Source of the DNA: Paralithodes platypus
Lineage: Eukaryota > Arthropoda > Malacostraca > Decapoda > Lithodidae
Reading direction: 5' to 3'
Length of the DNA stretch: 64,000 nt
NCBI GenBank assembly: GCA_032716605.1
Contig: CM064571.1
Coordinates: 13,485,262-13,549,261, forward strand
Of the stretch, positions 49,949-61,077 are shown piece by piece. Each line of letters opens with the position of its first letter. The first letter of the stretch is position 1. Under the pieces are notes generated by a model. The model was not told where the DNA came from. It saw only the letters and a program-made list of their open reading frames with translations, and ran no database searches. Both the position numbers and the translations under genes were made by a program.

Positions 49949-50354
49949 GGCATTTTTGGCATTTCACACATTCCTATTCTTTATTATTTTACTATATTAC
50001 TTTAACCCCACATTTTCCCTGATCTTCATAGCCCTCCCCACTATCGGGGGGAGTTATCTTAAGATTGTTGGATAATGGGGTTATATAGGGTTTCTCCCAC
50101 AGTGGAATTATAACTAATAGCATCAAAACTACCATTGCCAAAAAAAAATTGGCCAAAAAAACTCTCAAATAAGGCTGCGAGTCTTTTCAAGAAGATTACC
50201 CTACAATGTGTCCGTAGTAGGCTACCTAGTAGGCCTACGTGGGATACAACATGGCGGTTGGGCCGGCGCCCATTTAGTAGCCTACCGGTATTCGGCCGTA
50301 TCTGTAAATACGAATGCGAGTCACTTCGAGCGAATTCCTGATCGAGCGGATGCA

Positions 50355-50403
50355 CAATCTAACCTAACCTAACCTAACCTAACCTAACCTAACTTAACCT
50401 AAA
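50355..50403. repeat. interstitial CCTAA run (unit A)
   Basis: About nine pentamers CCTAA with one CTTAA. The matching run in unit B (54,240-54,296) has more CTTAA variants. Arthropod telomere-type pentamer, interstitial. Confidence 0.9.
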
Positions 50404-51178
50404 TGCGCCTCCGCTCGAAGTGTCCAGATACCGTAAATACTACCGCAACTACGAATCTTGTTTCTGAGACCTAGTATATTAACCTAACCAAACAACCCAA
50501 CCTATCGACAGAGATGGGCAGGTGGAGTGGAATAAAAAATCTGGTGGACAGACCTCGGGAGACCGGTGAAAATGGCGTGTGTACGAATCGGTGCCGTCTA
50601 TAGGAAGGTATTGACAACCAGGTTAAGACAAAATTCCATTTTAGTACCATATATTTTTATTAGGTTTTGCCGAGGCTTAAAACACATTTTCATATTATGT
50701 TTAGAGCATATAAAATCCATATTTGTTTTCAAATATTGCAAAATAATTGGTGACCAACTTATTTAGTTATACTGAGAATAGTGTTGATAAGTTTTGTAAC
50801 TTTATTTTGTCGATAAAAATAGTCCCGCGCGTAAACAAACTCAGTCCCGCAATCTTGAGAGCTCTGCTACGGACGTGTTCAATGTTTACAAACAGTGTTC
50901 GGAATGGAGTACACTCGCTACGGTAAAGTGTTATGTTCTACAAAGATGTTACTGTATGTCTAATATAAACATTTGCAACATTACATTGTGCTTGTATTTA
51001 TGTTTCATAGTTTTCCCGGTATTTGTTTAATCCTTTCTGGCATTTTTCTTTCCCATTTCCCTTGTAGTTTTAGTATTATTACATAGAATTGCTCTTGCGC
51101 ACGAATCGGCGCATATTGTTGCCATTCCTTCTCTCAGCTGACAGAAACGTCAAACAGCCCGGCAGATTTGTAACTGTC

Positions 51179-51370
51179 ATGGCCGCTTGTGCAGGTTGTA
51201 GTCTCTCCTGTCAGAAATTGGGGGACATTTTGCGAACAAAGGAAGCTACATGGGCTTTTCTTGTTCAGCATAAGTTAGTCTTGGCAACTGGTAAGTGTAG
51301 TACATGTGGCAGTGAATTGCAAGTGAGTGAAAATAGACAAGAAAATAAGTTTACATGTGCTAAGGCAGCC
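51179..51370 (+). pseudogene. Merlin/IS1595-like transposase N-terminus (unit B)
   Basis: Copy of 48,203-48,394, with one coding difference that I see (ENRQEKK to ENRQENK). Starts at the ATG at 51,179. It runs into the Jockey piece, which is itself broken by the LINE insertion at 51,451. Confidence 0.5.
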
Positions 51371-51450
51371 TCCCAGAAGCTGGGTGTGCTCAACCGCCTT
51401 AGGGGGTTCTTTTCCCCTGCACAGCTTCTTGCTCTGTACAGGGGCATAGT
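51371..51450 (+). mobile_element. Jockey-like LINE 3' end, first part (unit B)
   Basis: Equivalent to 48,395-48,474. Interrupted by the LINE at 51,451 and continued at 51,897-52,436. The open frame carries on for ten residues into the insert. Confidence 0.85.
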
Positions 51451-51886
51451 CTATCTATCTATCTATTGCCTGACGCCGTGATCCCCGAAGGGGTGGCCAC
51501 GAACGAACCGCCCCCATGCACCTCTGTCCCCAGTCAGTCGACGCCCCTCCCCCCAACCAGCACCGCCTTCGTTCATGTAGTTCCTCACTCCATCCTTCCA
51601 CCTCATATTCGGTCTACCTCTCCCCCTCTGTCCCTCCACCTCGCTCTCGTACACCCTCTTAGTCATTCTCTCGCTTTCCATACGTTCCATATGGCCGAAC
51701 CATCTCAAGTTGTTCCTTTTCACACATTCCAGCACATCTACCTCCACACCACACCTCCTTCTTACTTCCTCATTAGTCTGTCTATCCCTCCATGTAACTC
51801 CGCACGCACTCCTTAAGTAATTCATTTCCACTGCTCTCACTCTTGGTCTGAGTCTCTCAACCAACGTCCATGCTTCGCTTCCGTAA
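51451..51886 (-). mobile_element. truncated RTE-like LINE with GATA tail, inserted in unit B
   Basis: 436 bp flanked by GGGGCATAGT at 51,441-51,450 and 51,887-51,896; unit A keeps the empty site near 48,465. The minus strand codes the LINE C-terminus: NYLRSACGVTWRDRQTNEEV, NNLRWFGHMERM, GRGRPNMRWKDGVRNYMNEG. It is followed by a short 3' UTR and four GATA units (51,451-51,466). Same superfamily as the LINE at 18,688-23,674, but a different subfamily. Confidence 0.92.
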
Positions 51887-51896
51887 GGGGCATAGT

Positions 51897-52436
51897 GCGC
51901 CCTTGTATTGAGTATTGTTCACATGTGTGGGGAGGTTCCTCTCACACCGCTCTCCTAGACAAAGTTGAAAGGAAGGCCTTTCGTATCATTAACTCCCGTC
52001 CACTCACCAACTCTCTGCAATCTCTCTCTCTCCGCCGCAATGTTGCATCTCTCTCGCTATTCTATCGCTACTATAATAATCAGTGTTCCTCAGAGCTATC
52101 CCAGTGCATACCACCTCCTTTACGTAGGGCACGTGGTACCCGTCTTGCAACTCAATCCCACCCCTACTCTGTGCAACTCTCCAACCCAAGAGTGAAACGT
52201 TACTCTCAAACTTTCTTCTACTCAACAGCTGAGCTCTGGAACTCTCTCCCAGAATCAGTCTTTCCCTCTTCCTATGACTTAAATTGCTTCAAACTCCGTG
52301 TGTCCAGGCATTTTGGCTCGAACGTCCCTTGATTTTGGCCCTGTCACTCTTTCAACTATGGGGGAGGCACTCGCTATAGGCAGTTATGCCTTTTGCCTCC
52401 CTCAATCACATAGAAAAAAAAAAAAAAAAAAAAAAA
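51897..52436 (+). mobile_element. Jockey-like LINE 3' end, second part with poly-A (unit B)
   Basis: Equivalent to 48,475-49,017, coding to the stop at 52,330-52,332 and ending in poly-A of about 23 bases. It is nearly identical to unit A. Confidence 0.88.
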
Positions 52437-52449
52437 ACAGAATAAAGAA

Positions 52450-52647
52450 TACGTTCACCATGCACTCAGGAAATCACGATGTAGGTATAATGTTAGTGCT
52501 GTGAAAGACACATTCTTTGAAAATGCCCACATCCCCATTCCCAAAGTCCTCAATATTGTGTATTGGTTCTGCATAAACAAATTACCTTATCAAGATGTAG
52601 TCCTTCAGTGCGATGTTGGCCTCAGTACGATAGTTGACTGGTATTAA
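52450..52647 (+). pseudogene. Merlin/IS1595-like transposase, downstream piece (unit B)
   Basis: Copy of 49,030-49,227 with the same stop after DWY. The break therefore predates the segmental duplication. Confidence 0.5.
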
Positions 52648-52681
52648 TACACTAAAAATCTGTCTAAAGATGTCAAATAGC

Positions 52682-53290
52682 GGGGGTGTGGGGGCGGCAG
52701 CCCCCACTCATAATACTAGGTTAGGTTAGGTAAGGTTGTTAGGTTAGGCTCATGTCCTTTCAAAGGGGTATAGACACCCATAATACCAAAAAGATGTCAA
52801 ATAGCGGGGGTGTGGGGGCGGCAGCCCCCACCCATAATACTAGGTTAGGTTAGGTAAGGTTGTTAGGTTAGGCTAATGTCCTTTCAAAGGGCTATAGGCA
52901 CCCATAATACTAGGTTAGGTTAGGTAAGGTTGTTAGGTTAGGCTAATGTCCTTTCAAAGGGCTATAGGCACCCATTATAAGTTAGGTTAGGCTAATGTCC
53001 TTTCAAAGGGCTATAGGCACCATAATACTAGGTTAGGTTAGGTAAGGTTGTTAGGTTAGGCTAATGTCCTTTCAAAGGGCTATAGGCACCCATAATACTA
53101 GGTTAGGTTTGGTATGGTTGTTAGGTTAGGCTAATGTCCTTTCAAAGGGCTATAGGCACCCATAATACTAGGTTAGGTTAGGTAAGGTTGTTAGGTTAGG
53201 CTAGTGTCCTTTCAAAGGGGTATAGGCACCCACAATACTAGGTTAGGTTAGGTAAGGTTGTTAGGTTAGGCTAATGTCTTTTCAAAGGGG
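52682..53290. repeat. TTAGG-containing 70-bp minisatellite (unit B, about 8 copies)
   Basis: Same unit as 49,262-49,570, expanded. The first copy and its GGGGGTGTGGGGGCGGCAG leader are duplicated (52,682 and 52,804). One copy near 52,976 is shortened. Confidence 0.93.
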
Positions 53291-53404
53291 TATACGATAG
53301 TAAACACTAGGATAGCCTATACCTGGTCAGAGGGAAGAAGAGTCCTGGTGTAATCTCCTTGAATGTTACCATAAAAAGTAACCCTTTGTGTCTCTGATAT
53401 TAGT

Positions 53405-53832
53405 GCAAAATCCGAGCCAACTTTGGACAAAACTTGGCTCGGATTTTTAGGAAATGCTCTTTTGAGTCTCTGAAATTATGGACACTCCGAGCCAACTTTC
53501 GACAAAAGTTGGCTTGGATTTTTAGAAAATGCTCTTTTGAGTGTCTGAAATTATGCAAAATCCGAGCCAACTTTCGACAAAACTTGGCTCGGATTTTTAG
53601 AAAATGCTCTTTTGAGTCTCTGAAATTATTCAAAATCCGAGCCAACTTTCGACAAAACTTGGCTTGGATTTTTAGAAAATGCCCTTTTGAGTGTCTGAAA
53701 TTTTGCAAAATCTGAGCCAACTTTCGACAAAACTTGGCTCGAATTTTTAGAAAAAATGCTCTTTGGAGTCTCTGAAATTATTGAAAATCCGAGCCAAGTT
53801 TCGACAATACTTGGCTCGGATTTCGGAAAAGT
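53405..53832. repeat. 74-bp hairpin minisatellite (unit B, 6 copies)
   Basis: Two more units than in A, each with the CCGAGCC...GGCTCGG stem. The last two units carry compensation-free changes (TCTGAGCC, GGCTCGAA), so they are older. Confidence 0.93.
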
Positions 53833-54325
53833 GGCATTTTTGGCATTTCACACATTCCTATTCTTTATTATTTTACTATATTACTTTAACCCCACATTTT
53901 CCCTGATCTTCATAGCCCTCCCCACTATCGGGGGGAGTTATCTTAAGATTGTTGGATAATGGGGTTATATAGGGTTTCTCCCACAGTGGAATTATAACTA
54001 ATAGCATCAAAACTACCATTGCCAAAAAAAATTGGCCAAAAAAACTCTCAAATAAGGCTGCGAGTCTTTTCAAGAAGATTACCCTACAATGTGTCCGTAG
54101 TAGGCTACCTAGTAGGCCTACGTGGGATACAACATGGCGGTTGGGCCGGCGCCCATTTAGTAGCCTACCGGTATTCGGCCGTATCTGTAAATACGAATGC
54201 GAGTCACTTCGAGCGAATTCCTGATCGAGCGGATGCACAATCTAACCTAACCTAACCTAACCTAACTTAACCTAACTTAACCTAACTTAACCTAAATGCG
54301 CCTCCGCTCGAAGTGTCCAGATACC

Positions 54326-54997
54326 GTAAATACTACCGCAACTACGAATCTTGTTTCTGAGACCTAGTATATTAACCTAACCAAACAACCCAACCTATCG
54401 ACAGAGATGGGCAGGTGGAGTGGAATAAAAAATCTGGTGGACAGACCTCGGGAGACCGGTGAAAATGGGGTGTGTACGAATCGGTGCCGTCTATAGGAAG
54501 GTATTGACAACCATGTTAAGACAAAATTCCATTTTAGTACCATATATTTTTATTAGGTTTTGCCGAGGCTTAAAACACATTTTCATATTATGTTTAGAGC
54601 ATATAAAATCCATATTTGTTTTCAAATATTGCAAAATAATTGGTGACCAACTTATTTAGTTATACTGAGAATAGTGTTGATAAGTTTTGTAACTTTATTT
54701 TGTCGATAAAAATAGTCCCGCGCGTAAACAAACTCAGTCCCGCAATCTTGAGAGCTCTGCTACGGACGTGTTCAATGTTTACAAACAGTGTTCGGAATGG
54801 AGTACACTCGCTACGGTAAAGTGTTATGTTCTACAAAGATGTTACTGTATGTCTAATATATGAACCCACAGTAGCTGGCATGCAAGGGCTAGTTTTGTAT
54901 CCCACGTACTGGGTCTAGGTTAGGTTAGGTTGGGTTGTTTGGTTAGGTTAATATACTAGGTCTCAGAAACAAGATTCGTAGTTGCGGTAGTATTTAC
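54326..54997. repeat. inverted repeat spanning the B/C boundary
   Basis: 54,326-54,397 and 54,926-54,997 are inverted copies of about 72 bp (GTAAATACTACCGCAACTAC complementing GTAGTTGCGGTAGTATTTAC). The right arm lies just after stub C ends, so the tandem duplication breaks near an inverted copy of its own end. Confidence 0.9.
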
Positions 54998-56470
54998 ATC
55001 AAAACTATAGTTAACTATCAAAACTATTCTCGGTAAAAATTTAAGAGACCCCGGACAACCTTTTAACTAGTTAATTTTAGTTTTTTGTTTATTTTTCTTT
55101 GATATACAGTGTGGTAAATTGATACGGTGTGACAGTCACGAGTTTTAGCATGTTTTTTTTTTTTTTTGCATTTTTTCTATGATATACAGTGTTGTTTTAT
55201 ACCAAGGACTGTCGCAAATGAGTATTTACCCATTATCCAACAATCTAAAAACACGGCCCCCACTAGTGGGGAGGGCTATGAAGATCAGGGAAATTGCGGG
55301 GTAAAAGGGGAAAAATAGGGGGCATTTTTCAAAGTAAAAAAACCCAGTAATTAAATTTTGAATGTTGGCTCGAGTTTTCATGTCCATTAAACCCCAAAAT
55401 TTGAAAACCCGAGCCAACATTTGCCAAAACATGGCTCAGGTTTAGCGATTTTTTGAAGTAAAAAAAACACAGTAACCTAACCTAGAACGTTGGATACAAG
55501 AATAACCCTTGCCTACCAGCTAGTATGTGTCCCTAGTTTATCCCATACCTACCAGCTGATCCCTTGTCATGAACCTAACTAAGAAACCTAACCTAACTTA
55601 CGTAATACGTGGATAGCGGGAAAAATGTAATCCGGCAGAGAGAACATAAACAAAGTGACAGTGGTTTTGTGCAGTGGGGACTCTGAAAATGTTATAGGGG
55701 AGGGAAAATAAAATGTACGCAACTACCAAAGCAGCACTGGGTCGCGCAACTGTAAGGTCCCCCGAGTAAGGTAGGAGGGAAAAAAAATCTATAAAGCAGA
55801 AATCCCGTAACACAGGACTTGTCATTATGCAGACAAGACTCTGTGTTTTACCCTATATCTCCCTTATAATACATTTGCGACGGGAAGGACATATATAGGA
55901 CTGAAGACTATTATATAACATACCTATAGGCTACACAAACATCGATGGGGCTTGTAACTGTCACACCGTAAAATATTACCTACAGGGTTGTTAAATACCG
56001 AGGACCATCGCATTTTAGTATTTTCAACATTAGCCTAACCTAACCTAATTTAACCTAACCTAACCGAAAACTAAACTGGGAACGTGAGCTGGGTTTAGAC
56101 CATCGCGTACCCATACACAGGGAACGTGAGCTGGGTTTAGACCGTCGCGCACCCATAAACAGGGAACGTGAGCTGGGTTTAGACCGTCGGTTAGTTTTCG
56201 GTTAAGTTAGGTTAGGTTAGGCTAATGTTGAAAATACTAAAATGCGATGGTCCTCTGTATTAAACAACACTGTATATCAAAGAAAAATAAACAAAAAACT
56301 AAAATTAACTAGTAAAAAGGCTGTCCGGGGTCTCTTAAATGTTTACCCTATTCTCCCACAGTGGAATCTATGTGACTATATTAAAAGGATTCCATAGAGC
56401 TTCACTCTCCCAAATAAATTATGTATAATAACGCTGCGAGTCTTTTCACTAAAATTACCGGAAAAATACC
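54998..56470. other. repeat-derived spacer without genes
   Basis: Contains one CGAGCC hairpin unit (55,370-55,440) and a T14 run near 55,146. Three tandem copies of GGGAACGTGAGCTGGGTTTA-type units of about 44 bp lie at 56,075-56,190, between CCTAA and TTAGG runs. An inverted copy of the 38,480-38,590 sequence lies at 56,345-56,445. No ORF with recognisable motifs. Confidence 0.6.
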
Positions 56471-56474
56471 TTAA

Positions 56475-56954
56475 CACCTTACGAGCGGCCTATGCGGTTT
56501 ATTTATGTGTACCGCACAGCGGGGTGTTTTTAGCCAAAATAGGGCTGTTTACGTGATCATTTTCATGCCTAAATAAGACCCAGAACGTAAAACAAGTACC
56601 TATCCCTGAAAGGGCATAAACAGAGCTTTCGAATGACACCATAACGATCCTTGTATGATGGATAGTTTTCTTGCAATAACCGTGCAACGCGAGTGCAAAA
56701 AGAAGGTAATTCGGTACTTTCAGTACATAATTGAGTATGTAGCGAGTGAGAGAGGGAGGAGGGAGCTGAGATTTGTGTCAGTAGGTTCGCCGCGGTGGTC
56801 TGGAGCAGTCATACGCTCGCTAGTCTCCTGCCACCACTTGTCTCTCTCTCTCAGCCACATTACGTGCTGAAATTGCCACTCGAGTTATGTCGAGCGCCGC
56901 CACATAGTCCAGCTTTATTTAACTCGACTTATGTTGCTCGCCGCTAAATAAGGG
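56475..56954. mobile_element. 480-bp TTAA MITE, second copy
   Basis: Flanked by TTAA at 56,471-56,474 and 56,955-56,958. Same length as 40,177-40,656, with two substitutions visible (GCAGG/GAAGG and CTTTTTT/CTTTATT). Non-coding. Confidence 0.95.
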
Positions 56955-57164
56955 TTAAAACACCCTAATCAATGAAGGAACTGATGAGAAAAAGGATAAT
57001 AATACAAAAAACAAATACGTGACCTAAAATGCATATTGACCCAACCTTTTTTAACAAGGCTAGTCCCTATAGCCTCTTTCAAGGTCGTAAGGTAACGTAG
57101 CTACATCACCTCGGCAATCAAAATATTCTTTGGGTCTGCGTGATGGGTGCTCAGTAGCTACCAG

Positions 57165-57390
57165 ATCACGTTCCGTGACTTCCACCAATGAAATGCTGGG
57201 TGTGAAGGGAATTTAACCCTCTCAAAAATCCCCAGGCCCAGTGGTGGTGCCTGGTGTGGGTTCGAACCCTGGTTAGGGACCTCAGTAGGTTTTACCAGAC
57301 TGGCGTGTCTTAGAACCATGGTTAGGGACCTCAGTAGGTTTTTACCAGATCGCGCGCTAACGCACTGTACTACCACGGACGTACGATAGG
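57165..57390 (-). repeat. tRNA-derived SINE
   Basis: On the minus strand GTGGTAGTACAGTGCG and GTTAGCGCGC form a tRNA-like head with an A-box-like element. A perfect B box GGTTCGAACCC lies near 57,269-57,279. A 31-bp segment (TAAAAACCTACTGAGGTCCC) is duplicated between the boxes, which would weaken promoter spacing. A SINE body follows. Confidence 0.65.
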
Positions 57391-57459
57391 ATAACAACCT
57401 TTGTTCTCCTTGAAAGAACCAGGTGATAGTCTCATGGTGATTTCACATGGTGGGTATAT

Positions 57460-58135
57460 TAAGCGGGAATCCCACTAGCTGACTAGGCGAATTGGCGAAA
57501 GGGAATGCCCGGCGATTGCCTTTTTTTGTCTGTCCAGTATTCGTCTGAATCGTCACTCAGAATTGCCCCTCATCGCAGAATGCGCACAGCAGTCGTACAA
57601 ACCCCGCCACGAATCCGCTAGAGTCGCCCAAGTTCGCCGTTAAATTTTGGAATTTTTAAAACCCGGCAGCGAATTGAAAATTGTGGCGAAAATTGTGCGA
57701 TAATCGCCCATTGTCTCACGGCATTCAACTTTGCTCTTACGGGAATCACACAGTTCGTATTAATGTCTTCTGAATCGCCACTGCTGGCGAATTTGGCGAA
57801 TGTTGTGCGACTACTGTGCGATTATCATACGACGATATCGAATATCGACGATTATTATGCAATGTTTGTTGTGAATTGGACAATTTCTCATTATTGGCAA
57901 CGCTGTTGCGAATTGGGCAATTTCTCATTATTGGCAATGCTGTTTTAGAGCGAACTGTGCGTTACGTACGACAGTAGCACAATTACGGCGACTGTGTCGA
58001 TGATTACTGATATTGCCAGACAATTACCAGGCGATATGTTGCGACTGAGGGTGATAGTAGGTGATGGAGGGCAATTTCGGTGCGATTTGACCCTTTTGCC
58101 ATACTTGTTTCAGTTCGCCCGTGATACCCGACCCC
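57460..58135. repeat. candidate non-autonomous element rich in GCGAATT/AATCGCC motifs
   Basis: The region has dozens of short related words in both orientations (GGCGAATT, GAATCGCC, TGTGCGAT, ATCGCCC) and a 40-bp internal direct repeat (AATTGGACAATTTCTCATTA / AATTGGGCAATTTCTCATTA). Possible ends are CGGGAATCCCACTAG and, inverted, CGGGTATCACGGG. I could not define a target duplication, so the class is open. Confidence 0.35.
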
Positions 58136-58284
58136 ATATACAGTATATGGACCCGTGAGGTCAAGGCGTCTAGAGAATAATGTTCCAATAACTGGTTCAT
58201 TATTATGTTGTGTGCTTTGTCTGGCTTGGGGATACTTGTGGAGATTATTATGCAAAGTACTTGTATATAATTTAATTAGTCTCA

Positions 58285-58492
58285 CACTCTCACACTCACT
58301 ATCCCTCACTCACATAGAAAATAAACAAACACACAAACTCACTCTCACACAAACTCACTCTCACACAAACTCACTCTTACACAAACTCACTCTTACACAA
58401 ACTCTCTCTCACACAAACTCACTCTCACACACTCACACACTCTCACACACTAACTCACTCTCACACAAATTCTCTCTCTCTCTCTCTTCACT
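58285..58492. repeat. ACTC/ACAC microsatellite-like tract
   Basis: Irregular alternation of CACACAAACTCACTCTCACA and CT runs. Simple-sequence expansion; ORFs over it are artefacts. Confidence 0.9.
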
Positions 58493-58653
58493 TCTACGCT
58501 CCTATAGAATGTTCCTATAGTTTATAATAATAATATATGTTATAATAAGGCTACTAATCAGAATCTTTGCCGCTATCAAGTCGACAGTCTTCAACCTAGT
58601 ATAGTCTATTTGTTTAAATTGGACCCTTTAGCAACTGATATCTCTAGACTTAA

Positions 58654-58971
58654 GGGGAGGCAGTTGGTTTTTCGAGTCCTCCTCCTCCCTCATGTTTAGT
58701 CCTATTAGTTATGAAATTTCAAGACATTCGCCCCATTAGTTTGGCGTTTTCAAACCTTTTGCCCCATTATTTTGCCAATATGAAGACCTTTTGTGCCATT
58801 TAGGTGTCGATTTTTTTCCTGGCGAGCGATAGCGAGCCTGTATTTGAAGAAGAAACGGCCTTCGGTCGGGACATTTTTCTACCGAAATATTTACAAATTT
58901 ATATCGAAGAGGGGTCTTGTGGGTGTTTTTTAAAGTTTGATAGAGGTTTAGAGAGCAAACTAAGCCCCTCC
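58654..58971. mobile_element. TTAA MITE, full copy (318 bp)
   Basis: TTAA at 58,650-58,653 and 58,972-58,975; ends GGGGAGGCA and inverted GGAGGGGC. Interior blocks are CCTGGCGAGCGATAGCGAGCC, GGCCTTCGGTCGGGAC and TATCGAAGAGGGGTC. The last is the seed-like sequence found in every unit of the array at 59,180-59,588. Confidence 0.8.
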
Positions 58972-59179
58972 TTAAACCATTGAGCCAAACCAGTAAATTA
59001 TGCTACACAATACTGTTTGAGATCCCTTAATGGAAATATATGAAACTACTATGTCTGTTTCATATAAATGCCAGATATATAATTATGACTAACAACATAT
59101 TTCGGTACAGAATCTCTGTAATAGCCGAGGGATGATGATGAGGACATGATAATTTACCCTCAGTTGGCAGAAACCGGAC

Positions 59180-59588
59180 TATAGAACAGAGGGAGGACGT
59201 TAATGTTTATCATTGTAATTTATATCGAAGAGGGGGTGTTTATAGAACAGAGGGAGGACGTTAATGTTTATCATTGTAATTTATATCGAAGAGGGGGTGT
59301 TTATAGAACAGAGGGAGGACGTTAATGTTTATCATTGTAATTTATATCGAAGAGGGGGTGTTTATAGAACAGAGGGAGGACGTTAATGTTTATCATTGTA
59401 ATTTATATCGAAGAGGGGGTGTTTATAGAACAGAGGGAGGACGTTAATGTTTATCATTGTAATTTATATCGAAGAGGGGGTGTTTATAGAACAGAGGGAG
59501 GACGTTAATGTTTATCATTGTAATTTATATCGAAGAGGGGGTGTTTATAGAACAGAGGGAGGACGTTAATGTTTATCATTGTAATTTT
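59180..59588. repeat. 61-bp minisatellite, about 6.7 copies
   Basis: The unit is TATAGAACAGAGGGAGGACG, TTAATGTTTATCATTGTAAT and TTATATCGAAGAGGGGGTGT plus a base. Copies appear identical. TTATATCGAAGAGGGG also occurs once inside the MITE at 58,654-58,971. Confidence 0.97.
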
Positions 59589-60047
59589 TCACCTGATGGC
59601 GTTTGCTATTCTTAATCCTTGCAAGACATGACTTTTTTATTTTTATTTTTTTTATTTTTTTTTTTTTTTCCCCCCAACTTACTTCCTCTCGGGCATAGGC
59701 TGAGAGCCTTAACATTCACCGCTTTGCAATGAACAGTGAAGCCCGTGAGGTCTTGTTCCAGTCTAGGGAGTGAGACATGTGCAGCACATAGAGTACAACG
59801 AGCACCTGCCATCTTGCCTTCACATGAGGCACGGTGCTCACTCATGGCCCGAAACGACCCCATCTCTGAAGCCACCTCGTTCCTGTGCTTCACTGTCTCA
59901 CCCCTACACTCGGACTCTCACACTTACACACACACAACGCCACCTGTTGAGCAGATAACTCACCAGGCATTGCACCCCTATAGCAGATTTTGAATATGGG
60001 AATATTCATACAGTGCTATTTAATCAGGGAACAATGAGGGTATTTTA

Positions 60048-60195
60048 TTTGACGTTTCGGTGGGCTTGTGGTAATGCACTGATACTAGGTACAGCACAAA
60101 TTCCATCCCAATAATATCTTCCCATTGATACATCGGGATTTGAACCCGGGACCTTTGGATTACTAGGCCAGTGGCAAGACCACTCCACCACACCT
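60048..60195 (-). repeat. tRNA-derived SINE head
   Basis: On the minus strand GGAGGTGTGGTGGAGTGGTC (A box) and, about 30 bases later, CCGGGTTCAAATCCCG (B box in its T-arm-like stem). The body continues to about 60,048. Its 5' half is the sequence repeated in the 103-bp satellite at 8,341-9,117. A T-arm stem forms but no convincing anticodon arm, so I do not call a functional tRNA. Confidence 0.65.
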
Positions 60196-60560
60196 CCCCT
60201 AAATTACAGCTCTCTCAGTGTGTACCACCTCCTCTACGTAGGGCACGTGGTACCTGTCTTGCAACACAATCCCACCCCTACTCTGTGCAACTCTCCAACC
60301 CAAGAGTGAAACGTTACTCTCAAAGTTTCTTCTATTCAACAGCTGAGCTCTGGAACTCTCTCCCAGAATCAATCTTTTGCTCTTCCTATGACTTACATTA
60401 CTTCAAACTCCGTGTGTCCAGGCATTTTGGCTCAAACGTCCCTTGATTTTGGCCCTGTCTCTCTTTCTGTCTTTCAACTATGGGGGAGGCACTCGCTGCG
60501 GGCAGTTCTGCCTTTTGCCTCCCTCACTCTCACAGAAAAAAAAATAATAAAAAAAAACAA
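60196..60560 (+). mobile_element. Jockey-like LINE 3' end, third copy
   Basis: Codes LSQCVPPPLRRARGT, FFYSTAELWNSLPES and FKLRVSRHFGSNVP to the stop at 60,444-60,446, then the same 3' UTR and an A-rich tail with TAATAA interruptions. More diverged and shorter than the copies at 48.4 and 51.4 kb. Abuts the SINE head. Confidence 0.88.
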
Positions 60561-60718
60561 TGATTAGACAATTTTATTCAGATTAGGAAGGGTATTATGA
60601 AAGCCAGATGGTTGAGATAATCTGTATCCATTTAACACCCACAGATTCTTCCTAAGCTGTATAAAATAGTTTAATGATAGCCGGAATATACTGTCAACAG
60701 TGTAATAATTAGAATTAA

Positions 60719-61052
60719 GGGGAGGTAGACGCTCTTTTCTGGATCCCTTTCTTTCATGTTTAGCATTTCCGTTAATTTTGGCGATTTTGAGACAATTTGA
60801 CCCATTTTTTTATCAATATTAAGACCTTTAGAGCCATTTAGGTGTACAAAAAATCCTGGTGAGCGATAGCGAGCCTGTAATTTTAAAAGGAACCGGCCTT
60901 GGCCGGGAAATGTTTCTACTGAAAAATGTACAAATTTATCTTGAAAGACGGTCTAGGTGGTGTTCTTTTTTAAGCTTGATGGAGGTCTGGCGAGGAAACT
61001 CAAAAATAAAAAAATAGATAAATCTCTAGACAAAAAACCGCGCACTACCTCC
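60719..61052. mobile_element. TTAA MITE, full copy (334 bp)
   Basis: TTAA at 60,715-60,718 and 61,053-61,056; ends GGGGAGGTAG and inverted GGAGGTAG. Interior CCTGGTGAGCGATAGCGAGCC, GGCCTTGGCCGGG and GATGGAGGTCTGGCGAGG. Non-coding. Confidence 0.85.
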
Positions 61053-61077
61053 TTAACCCTCTCCGACATATGACGCA

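Larger units (their letters stand above)
47812..54862. repeat. tandem segmental duplication: units A, B and stub C
   Basis: Unit A (about 47,815-50,780) recurs as unit B (about 50,783-54,672), and a 190-bp stub C (about 54,675-54,862) starts a third. All begin GATAAGTTTTGTAAC, then GTCGATAAAAATAGTCCCGC. B is about 0.9 kb longer because of a LINE insertion (51,451-51,886), more 70-bp and more 74-bp repeats. B and C share variants against A at the start (TTTATTTTGTCG and TTCAATGTTTACAAACAG), so C is closer to B. Confidence 0.95.

Noticed and set aside
49668..53720. Basic ORFs with KFCRKLARI repeats
   Set aside because: Translations of the 74-bp hairpin minisatellite in both orientations.
58155..58520. 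Ser/Thr/His/Leu-rich ORF
   Set aside because: Most of it is the ACTC/ACAC simple repeat.
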